Position numbers and translations under genes: made by a program
In this document: positions 17,177 to 26,695 of the stretch, one piece after another
How positions within the stretch are numbered: the first letter of the stretch is position 1
Layout of the letters: every line of letters begins with the position of its first letter
The notes under the pieces: model-generated
What the model was told of the DNA's origin: nothing
Database searches by the model: none
What the model saw: only the letters and a program-made list of their open reading frames with translations
Assembly (NCBI RefSeq): GCF_002906155.1
Contig: NZ_MUJK01000004.1
Coordinates: forward strand, 1-64,000
Length of the DNA stretch: 64,000 nt
Direction of reading: 5' to 3'
Source of the DNA: Pseudomonas laurylsulfativorans
GTDB lineage: Bacteria > Pseudomonadota > Gammaproteobacteria > Pseudomonadales > Pseudomonadaceae

Positions 17177-18595
17177 ATGGCGACGCCAACACGCACCGTT
17201 TTTTCCCCAGCGGACGAGTCCCGGCTGGTCAAGGCCGACAAGGCTCACCATATGCACGGCTATCACGTGTTCGACGAACACGCCGAGCAGGGCTCGTTGA
17301 ACATCGTCGCCGGTGATGGCGCCTACATCTACGACACTCAGGGCAACCGCTTTCTCGATGCGGTGGGTGGCATGTGGTGTACCAACATTGGCCTGGGTCG
17401 CGAGGAAATGGCCGAGGCCATCGCCGATCAGGTGCGCCAGCTGGCCTACTCCAATCCGTTCTCCGACATGTCGAACAATGTCGCCATCCAGTTGTGCGAA
17501 AAACTCGCCAGTCTGGCCCCCGGCGACCTCGACCATGTGTTCCTGACCACCGGCGGCTCCACCGCCGTGGACACCGCGTACCGGCTGATCCAGTACTATC
17601 AGAACTGCCGGGGCAAACCCGAGAAGAAGCACGTCATCGCGCGTTTCAACGCCTATCACGGCTCCACCACCCTGACCATGTCGATCGGCAACAAGGCCGC
17701 CGACCGCGTGCCGGAGTTCGACTACGCCAACCCGCTGATCCACCACGTCTCCAACCCGAACCCGTACCGCGCGCCGGACGGCATGGACGAGGCACAGTTC
17801 CTCGAGTTTCTGGTCAAGGAGTTCGAAGACAAGATCCTCTCGATTGGCGCGGACAAGGTCGCCGGCTTCTTCGCCGAGCCGATCATGGGCTCGGGCGGGG
17901 TGATCATTCCGCCCCAGGGTTACCTCAAGCGCATGTGGGACGTGTGCCAGCGCTACGACATTTTGTTCGTCGCCGACGAAGTGGTGACCTCGTTCGGTCG
18001 TTTGGGCAAATTCTTTGCCTCCTACGATGTATTCGATGTGCAGCCGGACATCATCACCACCGCCAAGGGCTTGACCTCGGCTTACCTGCCGCTGGGCGCG
18101 TGCATCTTTTCCGACCGCATCTGGAAGGTCATCGCCGAGCCGGGCAAGGGCCGCTGCTTCACCCACGGCTTCACCTACAGCGGCCATCCGGTGTGCTGCA
18201 CGGCGGCGCTGAAGAACATCGAAATCATCGAACGGGAAAACCTGCTGGCCCATGTCGACACGGTGGGTGCCTATCTGGAAGAGCGCCTGGCAACCCTGCG
18301 GGATTTGCCGCTGGTGGGGGATGTGCGCTGCCAGAAACTCATGGCCTGCGTGGAGTTCGTCGCCGATAAACGCACCAAGGCGCTGTTTCCCGACGCGATC
18401 AACATCGGCGAGAAAATCCACGTGCGGGCCCAGGCCCGGGGGTTGTTGGTGCGGCCAATCATGCACCTGAACGTGATGTCGCCACCGCTGATCCTGACGT
18501 TTGCCCAGGTCGATGAAATCGTCGAGACCCTGCGCGAGTGCATTGTCGAAGTGGCAGCGGAGCTTCAGGCCAGCGGTCAGTATGGCGGCCAATGA
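17177..18595 (+). CDS. Class III PLP aminotransferase (polyamine/omega-amino acid type)
   Basis: 472 residues. Class III transaminases of this group move the terminal amino group of diamines or omega-amino acids to pyruvate. Motifs: GGMWCTNIGLGREEMAEAI near the N-terminus, TTGGSTAVDTAYRL for cofactor phosphate binding, NAYHGSTTLT, FVADEVVTSFGRLG with the PLP-ring Asp, and TTAKGLTSAYLPLG with the Schiff-base Lys. Similar to SpuC-type putrescine-pyruvate transaminases. It lies 40 bp after the polyamine binding protein gene and so is probably co-transcribed. Exact substrate inferred. Confidence 0.88.
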   Translation: MATPTRTVFSPADESRLVKADKAHHMHGYHVFDEHAEQGSLNIVAGDGAYIYDTQGNRFLDAVGGMWCTNIGLGREEMAEAIADQVRQLAYSNPFSDMSNNVAIQLCEKLASLAPGDLDHVFLTTGGSTAVDTAYRLIQYYQNCRGKPEKKHVIARFNAYHGSTTLTMSIGNKAADRVPEFDYANPLIHHVSNPNPYRAPDGMDEAQFLEFLVKEFEDKILSIGADKVAGFFAEPIMGSGGVIIPPQGYLKRMWDVCQRYDILFVADEVVTSFGRLGKFFASYDVFDVQPDIITTAKGLTSAYLPLGACIFSDRIWKVIAEPGKGRCFTHGFTYSGHPVCCTAALKNIEIIERENLLAHVDTVGAYLEERLATLRDLPLVGDVRCQKLMACVEFVADKRTKALFPDAINIGEKIHVRAQARGLLVRPIMHLNVMSPPLILTFAQVDEIVETLRECIVEVAAELQASGQYGGQ

Positions 18596-18648
18596 ATTCG
18601 CCACACAGGCTGTTACCAAGGGGCTGCACTCCCGCTAGACTGCGGGGC

Positions 18649-19500
18649 ATGAGCAAACCAAACGACGATACGCTGATCGCAATGCCCTTCGGGGCATTGC
18701 ACAAATGGCATGGGGGAATGCGCGAGGCATTCGCCCATATCGATGAGCCTGACGCCCTGCAATACCTGGCGTCAGCGTTGGCGCAGCTGGTGTCCGTCGA
18801 GTCGATGATGATCAGCCTGGAGCGCAAGGACCGCGCGCCACAGTTGCTGCATCAGCGCGGGATTGCGCAGGAATATCAGGTCTCGATTCTTGAACGCTAT
18901 TTTGCCGGGGGCTATTTGCTCGACCCGTTCTGCCTGGCGGTGGAGCAGGGATTGGCGCAAGGCTTCTATCACCTGGAGGAAATTGCCCCGGACAATTTCT
19001 TCGACAGTGACTATTACAAATCCTATTACCTGAAGGCGGGCTGCTCGGAAGACAGCTACTACATCGTCGATACCGGCAATGACACGAAGATCTCCGTCAG
19101 CCTCTATCAGGGTTTCGGCGGTGAATGTCTCAGCGTCGAACAGTTGAATCTGTTGCGCGCCGTCGAACCGCTGGTGCGCGAATTCATCAGCGAATTCAGC
19201 CAGCGCGGGATGCTGCGCAGTCACGAGATCCAGTGCGATAAAGACCAGGGCCTGCGCGATGATCTCAAGCACCGGGTGCAGTCGGCGTTCGAGCATTTCG
19301 GCAGTGACTTGCTCACCGAGCGCGAGCGGGAAGTGGCACACATGATCCTGCGAGGGCATTCGGTGAAATCCACCGCCAGCCAGATGAACATCTCGCCGGA
19401 AACCGTACGCATGCACCGCAAGAACCTGTATTTGAAGCTGGAGGTGGGCTCGCAGTCGGAATTGTTTGCGCTGTTTATCGAGTGGTTGCGCAAGCACTGA
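18649..19500 (+). CDS. LuxR-family transcriptional regulator (non-AHL type)
   Basis: 283 residues from ATG 18649, 53 bp after the aminotransferase stop. The C-terminal GerE-type helix-turn-helix is clear: LTEREREVAHMILRGHSVKS, then ISPETVRMHRKNLYLKL. The N-terminal ~200 residues form a GAF/PAS-like domain rich in Tyr (DSDYYKSYYLKAGCSEDSYY). It does not show the Trp/Tyr/Asp pattern of acyl-homoserine-lactone receptors, so it more likely senses a small metabolite. Position suggests control of the polyamine binding protein/aminotransferase pair or the divergent fatty-acid pair. Confidence 0.85.
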   Translation: MSKPNDDTLIAMPFGALHKWHGGMREAFAHIDEPDALQYLASALAQLVSVESMMISLERKDRAPQLLHQRGIAQEYQVSILERYFAGGYLLDPFCLAVEQGLAQGFYHLEEIAPDNFFDSDYYKSYYLKAGCSEDSYYIVDTGNDTKISVSLYQGFGGECLSVEQLNLLRAVEPLVREFISEFSQRGMLRSHEIQCDKDQGLRDDLKHRVQSAFEHFGSDLLTEREREVAHMILRGHSVKSTASQMNISPETVRMHRKNLYLKLEVGSQSELFALFIEWLRKH

Positions 19501-19518
19501 TCACAACCCAGAGCCAAC

Positions 19519-20036
19519 GTAGGAGCAAGCTTGCTCGCGAAAAACCCAAGAGCACCGCGTTCATCCAGAAAACGCGTGCCATCGTTCACGTCCATCGCGA
19601 GCGCTCCTACAGTTGTAATTGATCGACCACAGATTTTTCAGCCATCCCGGAACCCTGTAGGAGCGAGCTTGCTCGCGAAGAACCTGAGAACAACGCGTTC
19701 ATCCAGAAAGCGCGTGCCATCGTTCACGACCATCGCGAGCAAGCTCGCTCCTACAGGTGTAATTGATCGACCACAGATTTTTCAGCCAACCCGGAATTCT
19801 GTAGGAGCGAGCTTGCTCGCGAAGAACCTGAGAACAACGCGTTCATCCAGAAAGCGCGTGTCATCGTTCATGACCATCGCGAGCAGGCTCGCTCCTACAG
19901 TTGTAATTGATCGACCACAGATTTTTCAGCCAACCCGGAATTCTGTAGGAGCGAGCTTGCTCGCGAAGAACCTGAGAACAACGCGTTCATCCAGAAAGCG
20001 CGTGCCATCGTTCACGTCCATCGCGAGCAGGCGTTG
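19519..20036. repeat. Tandem array of paired REP elements, ~144-bp period
   Basis: The 538-bp gap between the LuxR gene and paaZ holds no gene. It contains four units that start with gtaggagc(g/a)agcttgctcg at 19519, 19657, 19801 and 19945 (steps 138, 144, 144). Each carries an inner variable stretch, an inverted arm (cgagc.agctcgctcctac) and a shared linker with tgatcgaccacagattttt. The last unit is cut short, its inverse arm ending in gcgagcaggcgttgcgtc where the paaZ stop region begins. Small open frames across it are repeat-derived and not genes. Confidence 0.9.
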
Positions 20037-20038
20037 CG

Positions 20039-22111
20039 TCAGTCTTCGCGTTTTACGACCAAGGTGAGAATGTCATAGCTCGCCACCAACTCACCCAACT
20101 GGTTGGTCACTTCCACATCCCACGCCACCACCCCTTGCGGGATGCCCTGCGGGCTCTTCTTGCCCTGGTCGATCTTGCGTTTGCAGGTCAGGCGCGCCTG
20201 GATGGTGTCGCCGATGCCTACCGGGTTGATGAAGCGCAGGGTGTCCAGGCCGTAGTTGGCCAGTACCGGGCCGACGCCAGGGGAGACGAACAGACCGGCA
20301 GCCGCCGACAGCACGAAGTAGCCGTGGGCGATGCGCTTGCCGAACTGCGATTCCTTGGCGGCGATGTCGTCGAAGTGCATGTAGAAGTGGTCGCCCGACA
20401 GGCAGCCGAAGTTCACCAGGTCCGCTTCGGTGACGGTGCGGCGGTGAGTCAGCAGCGATTCGCCGATCTGCAGGTCCTGGAAGTAGCGACGGAACGGATG
20501 CACGTCGGTCTCGATGACCTTGGCGCCGCGCACGAACTCGCCGGTGACCGCCGCCAGCATGGTCGGCGAACCTTGCACCGCCGCGCGTTGCAGGTAGTGC
20601 TTCACCGCACGCAGGCCGCCGAGTTCTTCGCCGCCGCCGGCACGACCCGGGCCACCGTGCTTGAGCTGCGGCAACGGCGAGCCGTGGCCGGTGGATTCGC
20701 CGGCGCAGTTGCGATCCAGCACCAGCAGGCGCCCGTGCAGGGCTGCCGCCACCGGAATCGCCTTGGCGGCGATTTGTGGGTCCTTGGTCACCAGGCTGGC
20801 CACCAGGCTGCCTTTGCCGCGAGCGGCCAGGGCCAGGGCTTCGTCCAGATCGTCGTAGGCCATCAGGGTGCTGACCGGGCCGAATGCTTCGATATCGTGG
20901 GCACCGCCCTCGGCATGCGGGTCGCGGGCTTGCAACAGGGTCGGGGCGAAGAACGCACCTTTGTCGACATTTTCACCACGCGGTTCAAAACCGTCACGGG
21001 CGCCGAACAGCATGTCGCTGCTCTGCAACAGGGCTTCCAGACGCTCGGCCACGTCTTTCTGCTGATCGTGGGAGGCCAGCGCGCCCATGCGCACGCCTTC
21101 CACCGACGGATCGCCAACCACCACCTTGGCCAGACGATCACGCAGGCGCGTGGCGACCGCATCAATGTGCTTGGCCGGGACGATGGCGCGGCGGATGGCG
21201 GTGCATTTTTGCCCGGCCTTGGTGGTCATTTCCCGGGCGACTTCCTTGATGAACAGCTCGAATTCTTCGTCATCCGGGGTCACGTCCGGGGCGAGGATCG
21301 CGCAGTTCAGCGAGTCGGCCTCGGCGGTGAACGGCACCGAGTTGCGGATCAGGTTCGGGTTGACCCGCAGCTTGGCCGCGGTGTCGGCGGAACCGGTGAA
21401 GGTCACCACGTCCTGGCCTTGCAGGCGGTCGAGCAGGTCGCCGGTGCCGCCGATGATCAGTTGCAGGCTACCCGCTGGCAGCAGGCCCGATTCGTCCATC
21501 AGGCGCACCACGGCTTCGGTCAGGTAGCTGGTGGCGCTGGCGGGTTTGACGATGCACGGCATGCCGGCGAGGAAGCTCGGCGCGAACTTTTCCAGCATGC
21601 CCCAGATCGGGAAGTTGAAGGCGTTGATGTGCACCGCCACGCCACCGCGCGGCACCAGAATGTGCGTGCCGGCGAAGGTGCCCATTTTGCTCAGCTGCAG
21701 GGCCGGGCCTTCGTGGACGACATTGCCCGATGGCAGTTCTCGCGAGCCGAGACTGGCGTAGGTGAACAGCGTGCTGTTGCCGCCTTCGATGTCGATCCAG
21801 CTGTCGGCGCGGGTGGCGCCGCTGTGGTGGGAAATCGCGTAGAGCTGTTCCTTGCGCTCGCTCAGGTACAGGGCCAGGGCCTTGAGACGCTGGGCGCGCT
21901 GCTGGAAGTCCAGTGCCATCAGGCCGCTGATGCCCTGGCGACGGCCGTGCTCGACTGCCTCGGCGAAGTCCGGGCGCTCCTCATGGGTGCGGGCGATTTC
22001 ATGGCCGTCGATGGCGCTGCGCAGCACTTGTGCGCCGTGTTGGCCGATCCAGCGACCGGCGATGAAACTCTGCAGGGTAGGGGCATGCAGTGTAGGTGAA
22101 GAGGACATCAC
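20039..22111 (-). CDS. paaZ: PaaZ, oxepin-CoA hydrolase / 3-oxo-5,6-dehydrosuberyl-CoA semialdehyde dehydrogenase
   Basis: 690 residues, the length of the bifunctional enzyme. It opens the oxepin ring of phenylacetyl-CoA metabolites and oxidises the aldehyde formed. Residues ~1-520 are an aldehyde dehydrogenase: Glu in FTAEADSLNCAIL and the nucleophilic Cys in GQKCTAIRRAIV. Residues ~545-690 are a MaoC-type hydratase with the Asp/His pair in SGDHFYMHFDD. It is last in the paaABCDE-transport cluster, 55 bp after the porin stop. The start may also be the second Met one codon later. Pseudomonas literature also uses the name paaN. Confidence 0.93.
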   Translation of the reverse strand: MMSSSPTLHAPTLQSFIAGRWIGQHGAQVLRSAIDGHEIARTHEERPDFAEAVEHGRRQGISGLMALDFQQRAQRLKALALYLSERKEQLYAISHHSGATRADSWIDIEGGNSTLFTYASLGSRELPSGNVVHEGPALQLSKMGTFAGTHILVPRGGVAVHINAFNFPIWGMLEKFAPSFLAGMPCIVKPASATSYLTEAVVRLMDESGLLPAGSLQLIIGGTGDLLDRLQGQDVVTFTGSADTAAKLRVNPNLIRNSVPFTAEADSLNCAILAPDVTPDDEEFELFIKEVAREMTTKAGQKCTAIRRAIVPAKHIDAVATRLRDRLAKVVVGDPSVEGVRMGALASHDQQKDVAERLEALLQSSDMLFGARDGFEPRGENVDKGAFFAPTLLQARDPHAEGGAHDIEAFGPVSTLMAYDDLDEALALAARGKGSLVASLVTKDPQIAAKAIPVAAALHGRLLVLDRNCAGESTGHGSPLPQLKHGGPGRAGGGEELGGLRAVKHYLQRAAVQGSPTMLAAVTGEFVRGAKVIETDVHPFRRYFQDLQIGESLLTHRRTVTEADLVNFGCLSGDHFYMHFDDIAAKESQFGKRIAHGYFVLSAAAGLFVSPGVGPVLANYGLDTLRFINPVGIGDTIQARLTCKRKIDQGKKSPQGIPQGVVAWDVEVTNQLGELVASYDILTLVVKRED

Positions 22112-22137
22112 GATTGCTCCTGATTGTGAACGGTTGT

Positions 22138-22157
22138 GGCGCGGTCGCGACCGCGCC
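22138..22157. other. Perfect 20-bp palindrome between porin and paaZ
   Basis: The sequence ggcgcggtcgcgaccgcgcc equals its own reverse complement. It lies in the 55-bp gap between the porin stop and the paaZ start. On the transcribed - strand it would form a strong hairpin but has no T-run after it, so it is more likely a processing/attenuation site or protein-binding site than a full terminator. Confidence 0.6.
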
Positions 22158-22166
22158 CTTTCGGAA

Positions 22167-23420
22167 TTACCAAAGCGCCAGGGTGTAACCGACGATCAGC
22201 CGGTTTTCATCGAGGGCGGTCGTCAAGCCATCGCCGGAGCGGAAGGTCACGTTGCGCCAGCGCAGGCTGACGTTCTTCAACACACCGCTCTGGATGACGT
22301 AGCTGATATCGGTGTCGCGCTCCCATTCGCTTCCGTTGTCGACGCTGCCTGCCTTGACGTGGCGGCCGTCGGTGTAGCGGGTCATGAAGGTCAGGCCGGG
22401 AATGCCTTGCGCTGCGAAGTCATAGTCGTAACGCAGCTGCCAGGAATCTTCTTCGGCGCGGGTAAAGGTGTTGAAAGTCACCAGGTTGACCACGTACGGA
22501 TCGCCGCCGTTGAGGAACGGAAAGGCGCTGTCGCCGGACAGTTGCTGGTAGGCGGCACTGACCTTGTGGGCACCGTGGGACAGGGTGAACATGCTGTTGA
22601 AGTTGCGGTTGTCGATGCGCCCGGCCCGTTCGGCACCGTCGCTCCGGCTGTCGAAGTAACGCAGGTCGCTGCGCAGGTTGAAGCCGTTGCCCAGTGGCTG
22701 CGTATGCACCAGTCCGGCGAATTGCTGGCGATAGATCTGGTCGAGCTTGCCGTAGTAGTAGCTCAGGTTCAGTTGCGGACTGAACGCGTAGCTGCCGCCA
22801 CCGAAGTCGAAGTGATCGCTGCTGGCGGCGGCGTAGCCGATGTCATCATTGCTGGACGAGTCGCGCAGGTTGGCCTTGGTCAGGCGTCCGGCATTCACCG
22901 TCAGGCCGTCGATTTCCTGGCTGGTCAGCAAGCCACCTTCAAAGGTCGAGCCCAGCAGGCGTGTGTCGTTGTAAGTCGCCACTGGCAACAAGGGTTGCAG
23001 GGTGCCGAGTTTCAACACGCTCTTGGATACCCGCACTTTGCCGGTCAGGCCCAGTTCACTGTACTCGTCGTCGGGTTCGTGGCTCTGCGGGCCGAACGGC
23101 AGCAGCCCGGTGCCACGGCGATCCGGGCTGGAGTCGAGTTTCAGCCCCAGTTCGCCCAGCGCGTCGAGACCGAAACCGAAGGTGCCGTCGGTGAACCCGG
23201 ATTCCACACGCGCAGTGAAGCCTTGGGCCCATTCTTCGGCCTTGGATTGTGGGGCGTTGTCCTGGCGGAAATCGCGGTTGATGTAGTGGTTACGCATTTC
23301 GATACGGGCCTTGCTGTCGCCGATGAAGTCGGCCATGGCGCTGGTGGCGACCATGGGCAGACTCAATGCGGCGGCCAGCGAAAACAGTGATTCAAAAGGT
23401 GCAGTACGAGCGGGTCTCAT
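22167..23420 (-). CDS. OprD-family outer membrane porin, probably for phenylacetate (PhaK-like)
   Basis: 417 residues with a signal peptide ending ...ATSAMA before DFIGDSKARIEMRNHYINRD, the typical start of mature OprD-family porins. The rest is beta-barrel sequence with alternating aromatic/polar strands, ending in a Trp (LIVGYTLALW), as outer membrane proteins do. OprD-family members are substrate-specific channels; this one lies between the phenylacetate-type symporter and paaZ, as the PhaK porin does in P. putida. Phenylacetate as substrate is inferred from that context. Confidence 0.85.
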   Translation of the reverse strand: MRPARTAPFESLFSLAAALSLPMVATSAMADFIGDSKARIEMRNHYINRDFRQDNAPQSKAEEWAQGFTARVESGFTDGTFGFGLDALGELGLKLDSSPDRRGTGLLPFGPQSHEPDDEYSELGLTGKVRVSKSVLKLGTLQPLLPVATYNDTRLLGSTFEGGLLTSQEIDGLTVNAGRLTKANLRDSSSNDDIGYAAASSDHFDFGGGSYAFSPQLNLSYYYGKLDQIYRQQFAGLVHTQPLGNGFNLRSDLRYFDSRSDGAERAGRIDNRNFNSMFTLSHGAHKVSAAYQQLSGDSAFPFLNGGDPYVVNLVTFNTFTRAEEDSWQLRYDYDFAAQGIPGLTFMTRYTDGRHVKAGSVDNGSEWERDTDISYVIQSGVLKNVSLRWRNVTFRSGDGLTTALDENRLIVGYTLALW

Positions 23421-23453
23421 TATTTTTATTCCCTGCCAACTGGTCGGTCGTTG

Positions 23454-25100
23454 TTAGTGTTTGCTGGCGCCGGAGGCACCGATGCCGGTCATCGAACGGA
23501 TGAACTGCGCCAGGTAACGGCCACGCTCAAGGGCTGCACGGGGCGAGGTGTCGGTGACGGAAAACAGCCATGCACTGAAGAACGCCAGGCTCATGGAAAA
23601 CAGGGCCGGGTTGGAGTACGGGAACAGCGCCTTATCGTGATGCATTACGTTGACCCACACCGCTGGGCTCAGTACCAGCAGGACAATCGCCGAGACCAGT
23701 CCGGACAGACTGCCGATGACTGCGCCGCGGGTGGTCAGGCCTTTCCAGTACATCGAAAGGAACAGCACCGGGAAATTCACCGACGCGGCAATGGCCAGCA
23801 CCAGGCCGGAGAGGAAAGCAATGTTTTGCGATTCGAACAGCAGGCCGAGGATGATCGCCAGCACACCGATGCACAGGGTGGCGATACGCGATACGCGCAT
23901 CTCTTGTTGCTCGCTGGCCTGGCCCTTGCGTATCACGCAGGCATACAGGTCATGGGACACCGCCGAGGCGCCGGACAGTGCCAGCCCGGCAACCACCGCC
24001 AGGATGGTGGCGAAGGCGACCGCCGAGATGAAACCGAGGAACAGGTTGCCACCCACGGCCTGGGCCAGGTGTACAGCAATCATGTTGCCGCCGCCGATGA
24101 TCGCACCGCTGGCGTCGCGGAACGTCGGGTCGGTGCCGACCATGACGATGGCGCCGAAGCCGACGATGATCAGCAGCAAGTAGAAGTAGCCGATGAAACC
24201 GGTGGCGTAGAACACGCTTTTACGCGCTTCCTTGGCATCGCTGACGGTGAAGAAACGCATCAGGATGTGCGGCAGACCAGCGGTGCCGAACATCATGCCA
24301 AGCCCTAAGGAAATCGCATCGATCGGGTTGGACAGCAAACCGCCGGGCGCCATGATCGCGTTACCCTTGGCGTGCACGGCGGTGGCGCCGGCAAACATCG
24401 CTTCAGTGCTGAAGCCGAAATGCTTGAGCACCATGAATGCCATGAAGGTGGTGCCGAACAGCAGCATCACCGCCTTGATGATCTGCACCCAGGTGGTGGC
24501 GAGCATGCCGCCGAAGGTTACGTAGAACACCATCAGCACGCCGACCAGCATCACTGCATAGAGGTAGTCGATGCCGAACAGCAATTCGATCAGCTTGCCA
24601 GCGCCGACCATCTGCGCCACCAGGTACATCAGGGCCACGGTCAGGGTGCCGAAGGCCGAGGTCAGGCGCACCGGCGTCTGTTCCAGGCGATAGGAAACCA
24701 CGTCGGCGAAGGTGTATTTCCCGAGGTTGCGCAAACGCTCGGCAATCAGGAACAGGATGATCGGCCAGCCGGCCAGCACGCCCAGGGCGTAGAGCAAGCC
24801 ATCGTAGCCATTGAGGAACATCATCGCGGAAATGCCCAGGAAGGACGCCGCCGAGATCATGTCGCCGGCAATCGCGAGGCCGTTCTGGAAGCCGGTCATG
24901 CCTCCACCGGCGGTGTAGAAGTCGCTGGCGGAACGGGTACGCAGTGCCGCCCAGCGCGTCACGCCGAGGGTGAACAGTACGAATACCAGGAACATGCCGA
25001 TGGCGTTCCAGTTCAGTGGGCGGGACGCGCCGTCGGCGGCCAGCGCAACATCAGTGACCACCGCCAGCGGCAGCAGGAACAAGGCAAGAAGGCGGCTCAT
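23454..25100 (-). CDS. Sodium:solute symporter, ActP-like, probable phenylacetate permease (PaaL/PhaJ)
   Basis: 548 residues from ATG 25100, which overlaps the DUF485 stop by 4 nt; a GTG three codons earlier is possible. It is a sodium/solute symporter-family protein with about 13 membrane segments and the signature region [25 protein letters not shown]. It begins with a cleavable-looking signal ([20 protein letters not shown]), as in acetate permease ActP. Together with DUF485 it forms the standard actP-yjcH pair. Its place between paaE and the porin points to phenylacetate uptake rather than acetate. Confidence 0.88.
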   Translation of the reverse strand: MSRLLALFLLPLAVVTDVALAADGASRPLNWNAIGMFLVFVLFTLGVTRWAALRTRSASDFYTAGGGMTGFQNGLAIAGDMISAASFLGISAMMFLNGYDGLLYALGVLAGWPIILFLIAERLRNLGKYTFADVVSYRLEQTPVRLTSAFGTLTVALMYLVAQMVGAGKLIELLFGIDYLYAVMLVGVLMVFYVTFGGMLATTWVQIIKAVMLLFGTTFMAFMVLKHFGFSTEAMFAGATAVHAKGNAIMAPGGLLSNPIDAISLGLGMMFGTAGLPHILMRFFTVSDAKEARKSVFYATGFIGYFYLLLIIVGFGAIVMVGTDPTFRDASGAIIGGGNMIAVHLAQAVGGNLFLGFISAVAFATILAVVAGLALSGASAVSHDLYACVIRKGQASEQQEMRVSRIATLCIGVLAIILGLLFESQNIAFLSGLVLAIAASVNFPVLFLSMYWKGLTTRGAVIGSLSGLVSAIVLLVLSPAVWVNVMHHDKALFPYSNPALFSMSLAFFSAWLFSVTDTSPRAALERGRYLAQFIRSMTGIGASGASKH

Positions 25101-25405
25101 CGGGCGCACTCCTGCTTGAGTTTTTCATTCAGCGGGTCGATCACGTTGTTGGCGCGATAGACATAGAAACCCGTCAAGGCAAAGGCCAGCACCACGATCA
25201 CCACACCCACCAGCATGCCTACGGTGGTCACGCCGCCGCTCAGGGATTGGCCGAGGGTGGAGGGCGAGAACGCCACCAGCAACACGAAGCCGAAGTAGAT
25301 CACCAGCATGATCAGCGACAACGACCAGTAGAGTTTCTGCTTGCGTCGCACCAACTGGATGAAGTTGGGGTGTTGGTGGATGAGTTCTATGTCTTGCGGG
25401 CTCAT
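25097..25405 (-). CDS. DUF485 membrane protein (YjcH type), symporter partner
   Basis: 102 residues with two membrane segments (about residues 25-47 and 60-83) separated by a short loop, the standard DUF485 layout. These small inner-membrane proteins are nearly always encoded directly before an ActP-like symporter and probably help it fold or work. Its stop overlaps the symporter start (ATGA), indicating translational coupling. Confidence 0.9.
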   Translation of the reverse strand: MSPQDIELIHQHPNFIQLVRRKQKLYWSLSLIMLVIYFGFVLLVAFSPSTLGQSLSGGVTTVGMLVGVVIVVLAFALTGFYVYRANNVIDPLNEKLKQECAR

Positions 25406-25470
25406 GGTGACTCTCCTTTGTTGTTTTTGTTGTGGGTGAAACGGTGTATTCGGGTTGGAACCGGACCCCT

Positions 25471-25568
25471 GTAGGAGCGAGCCTGCTCGCGATGGACCCG
25501 AGATCGCCGCGGGGTATCAGGCATCCAGCGTTATCGTTGACGACCATCGCGAGCAGGCTCGCTCCTAC
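25471..25568. repeat. Paired REP element
   Basis: Inverted arms gtaggagcgagcctgctcgc and gcgagcaggctcgctcctac around ~60 bp. It fills the gap between paaE and the DUF485 gene and may lower expression of the transport genes relative to paaABCDE or protect mRNA ends. Confidence 0.9.
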
Positions 25569-25584
25569 AGGGGGTTGTGTTGTT

Positions 25585-26661
25585 TCAGAGCTGATCGAAA
25601 TCCAGCACAACCTTGTCGCTGATCGGGAAGGCCTGGCATGACAGCACGTAGCCGGCGGCCACTTCGTAGTCTTCCAGGGCGTGGTTGCTGTCCATTTCCA
25701 CTTCGCCTTCGATGACCTTGCACTTGCAGGTCGAGCACACGCCGGCCTTGCACGAGTAAGGCAATTCGGCGCCTTGGGCGTTGCCCGCGTCGAGGATGCT
25801 CTGGCTGTTGCGCGGCAGGTCGAAGGCCAGCGCGCGGCCGTCGCTGATGACGGTGATCTGGCTGACCGCTGAATCCACTTGGCGCGCCGCCTCACGGGCT
25901 TCGCGTTTTTGCTGGCTGCCGGCGGCGGCGAACAGTTCGAAATGGATGCGCTCAGGCGCCATGCCCTTGGCCTTGAGGCGGTCGCGCACGGTCTCGGTCA
26001 TTTCCTGCGGGCCGCAAATGAAGGCGGCGTCGAGGGTTTTGACATCGAGCCAGCGGCTGAACAGTTGCTCGCACTTCTCGGCGTTGATCCGGCCGTTGTA
26101 CAGGTCGACGTCCTGCTGCTCGCGGCTGAACACGAAGATCAGGTTCAGGCGTTGCAGGTAGCGGTTCTTCAAATCTTCAAGCTGCTCGCGGAACAGCGCG
26201 CCGGAGCTGGAACGGTTGCCGTACAGCAGGGTCACGCGGCTGTGGGGCTCGGTTTCCAGGGTGGTCTTGATGATCGACAGGATCGGCGTGATGCCACTGC
26301 CCGCCGCCACAGCCAGGTAATGACCGTGGCGTTGCGGGTCGAGTTCGACGCAGAAGTGCCCGGCGGGTGGCATCACTTCCAGGACGTGCCCGGCCTTGAG
26401 CTGATCGTTGGCAAACGCGGAAAAACGACCGCCGGCCACACGTTTGACGGCGATGCGCAATTCACCGTCGTTGACTCCGGTGCAGATCGAGTAGGAGCGG
26501 CGCACTTCTTCGCCGTCCAGTTGCGTGCGCATCACCAGGTGCTGGCCCTGGGTGAAGTGAAAGCTGTCTTGCAGGTCCTGCGGAATGTCGAAGGCGATGG
26601 ACACCGCGTCACGGGTCTCGGCGCGCACGTCCTTGATGGTCAGGCTGTGAAATTTGCTCAT
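25585..26661 (-). CDS. paaE: PaaE, phenylacetyl-CoA 1,2-epoxidase reductase subunit
   Basis: 358 residues from ATG 26661 (MSKFHSLTIKDV); upstream in-frame codons overlap paaD and look non-coding. PaaE passes electrons from NADPH to the PaaA diiron centre. Residues ~1-240 are a ferredoxin-NADP reductase module (RRSYSICTGVNDG for FAD; AAGSGITPILSII and FICGPQEMTETV for NADP). Residues ~265-358 are a plant-type 2Fe-2S domain with the Cys cluster CKAGVCSTCKCK and a later Cys in LSCQAFP. Last gene of paaABCDE, 34 bp after paaD. Confidence 0.96.
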   Translation of the reverse strand: MSKFHSLTIKDVRAETRDAVSIAFDIPQDLQDSFHFTQGQHLVMRTQLDGEEVRRSYSICTGVNDGELRIAVKRVAGGRFSAFANDQLKAGHVLEVMPPAGHFCVELDPQRHGHYLAVAAGSGITPILSIIKTTLETEPHSRVTLLYGNRSSSGALFREQLEDLKNRYLQRLNLIFVFSREQQDVDLYNGRINAEKCEQLFSRWLDVKTLDAAFICGPQEMTETVRDRLKAKGMAPERIHFELFAAAGSQQKREAREAARQVDSAVSQITVISDGRALAFDLPRNSQSILDAGNAQGAELPYSCKAGVCSTCKCKVIEGEVEMDSNHALEDYEVAAGYVLSCQAFPISDKVVLDFDQL

Positions 26662-26695
26662 TGTTGTTCTCCAGCTGGGACGGCCGATTCGCCGC

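Noticed and set aside
18649..19500. Quorum-sensing (AHL) receptor
   Set aside because: The N-terminal part lacks the conserved Trp/Tyr/Asp pattern of AHL receptors and no luxI-type synthase is nearby.
20135..22099. A long open frame antisense to paaZ
   Set aside because: It lies wholly within a recognised bifunctional enzyme gene and translates to a low-complexity Gly/Ala/Gln/His-rich sequence.
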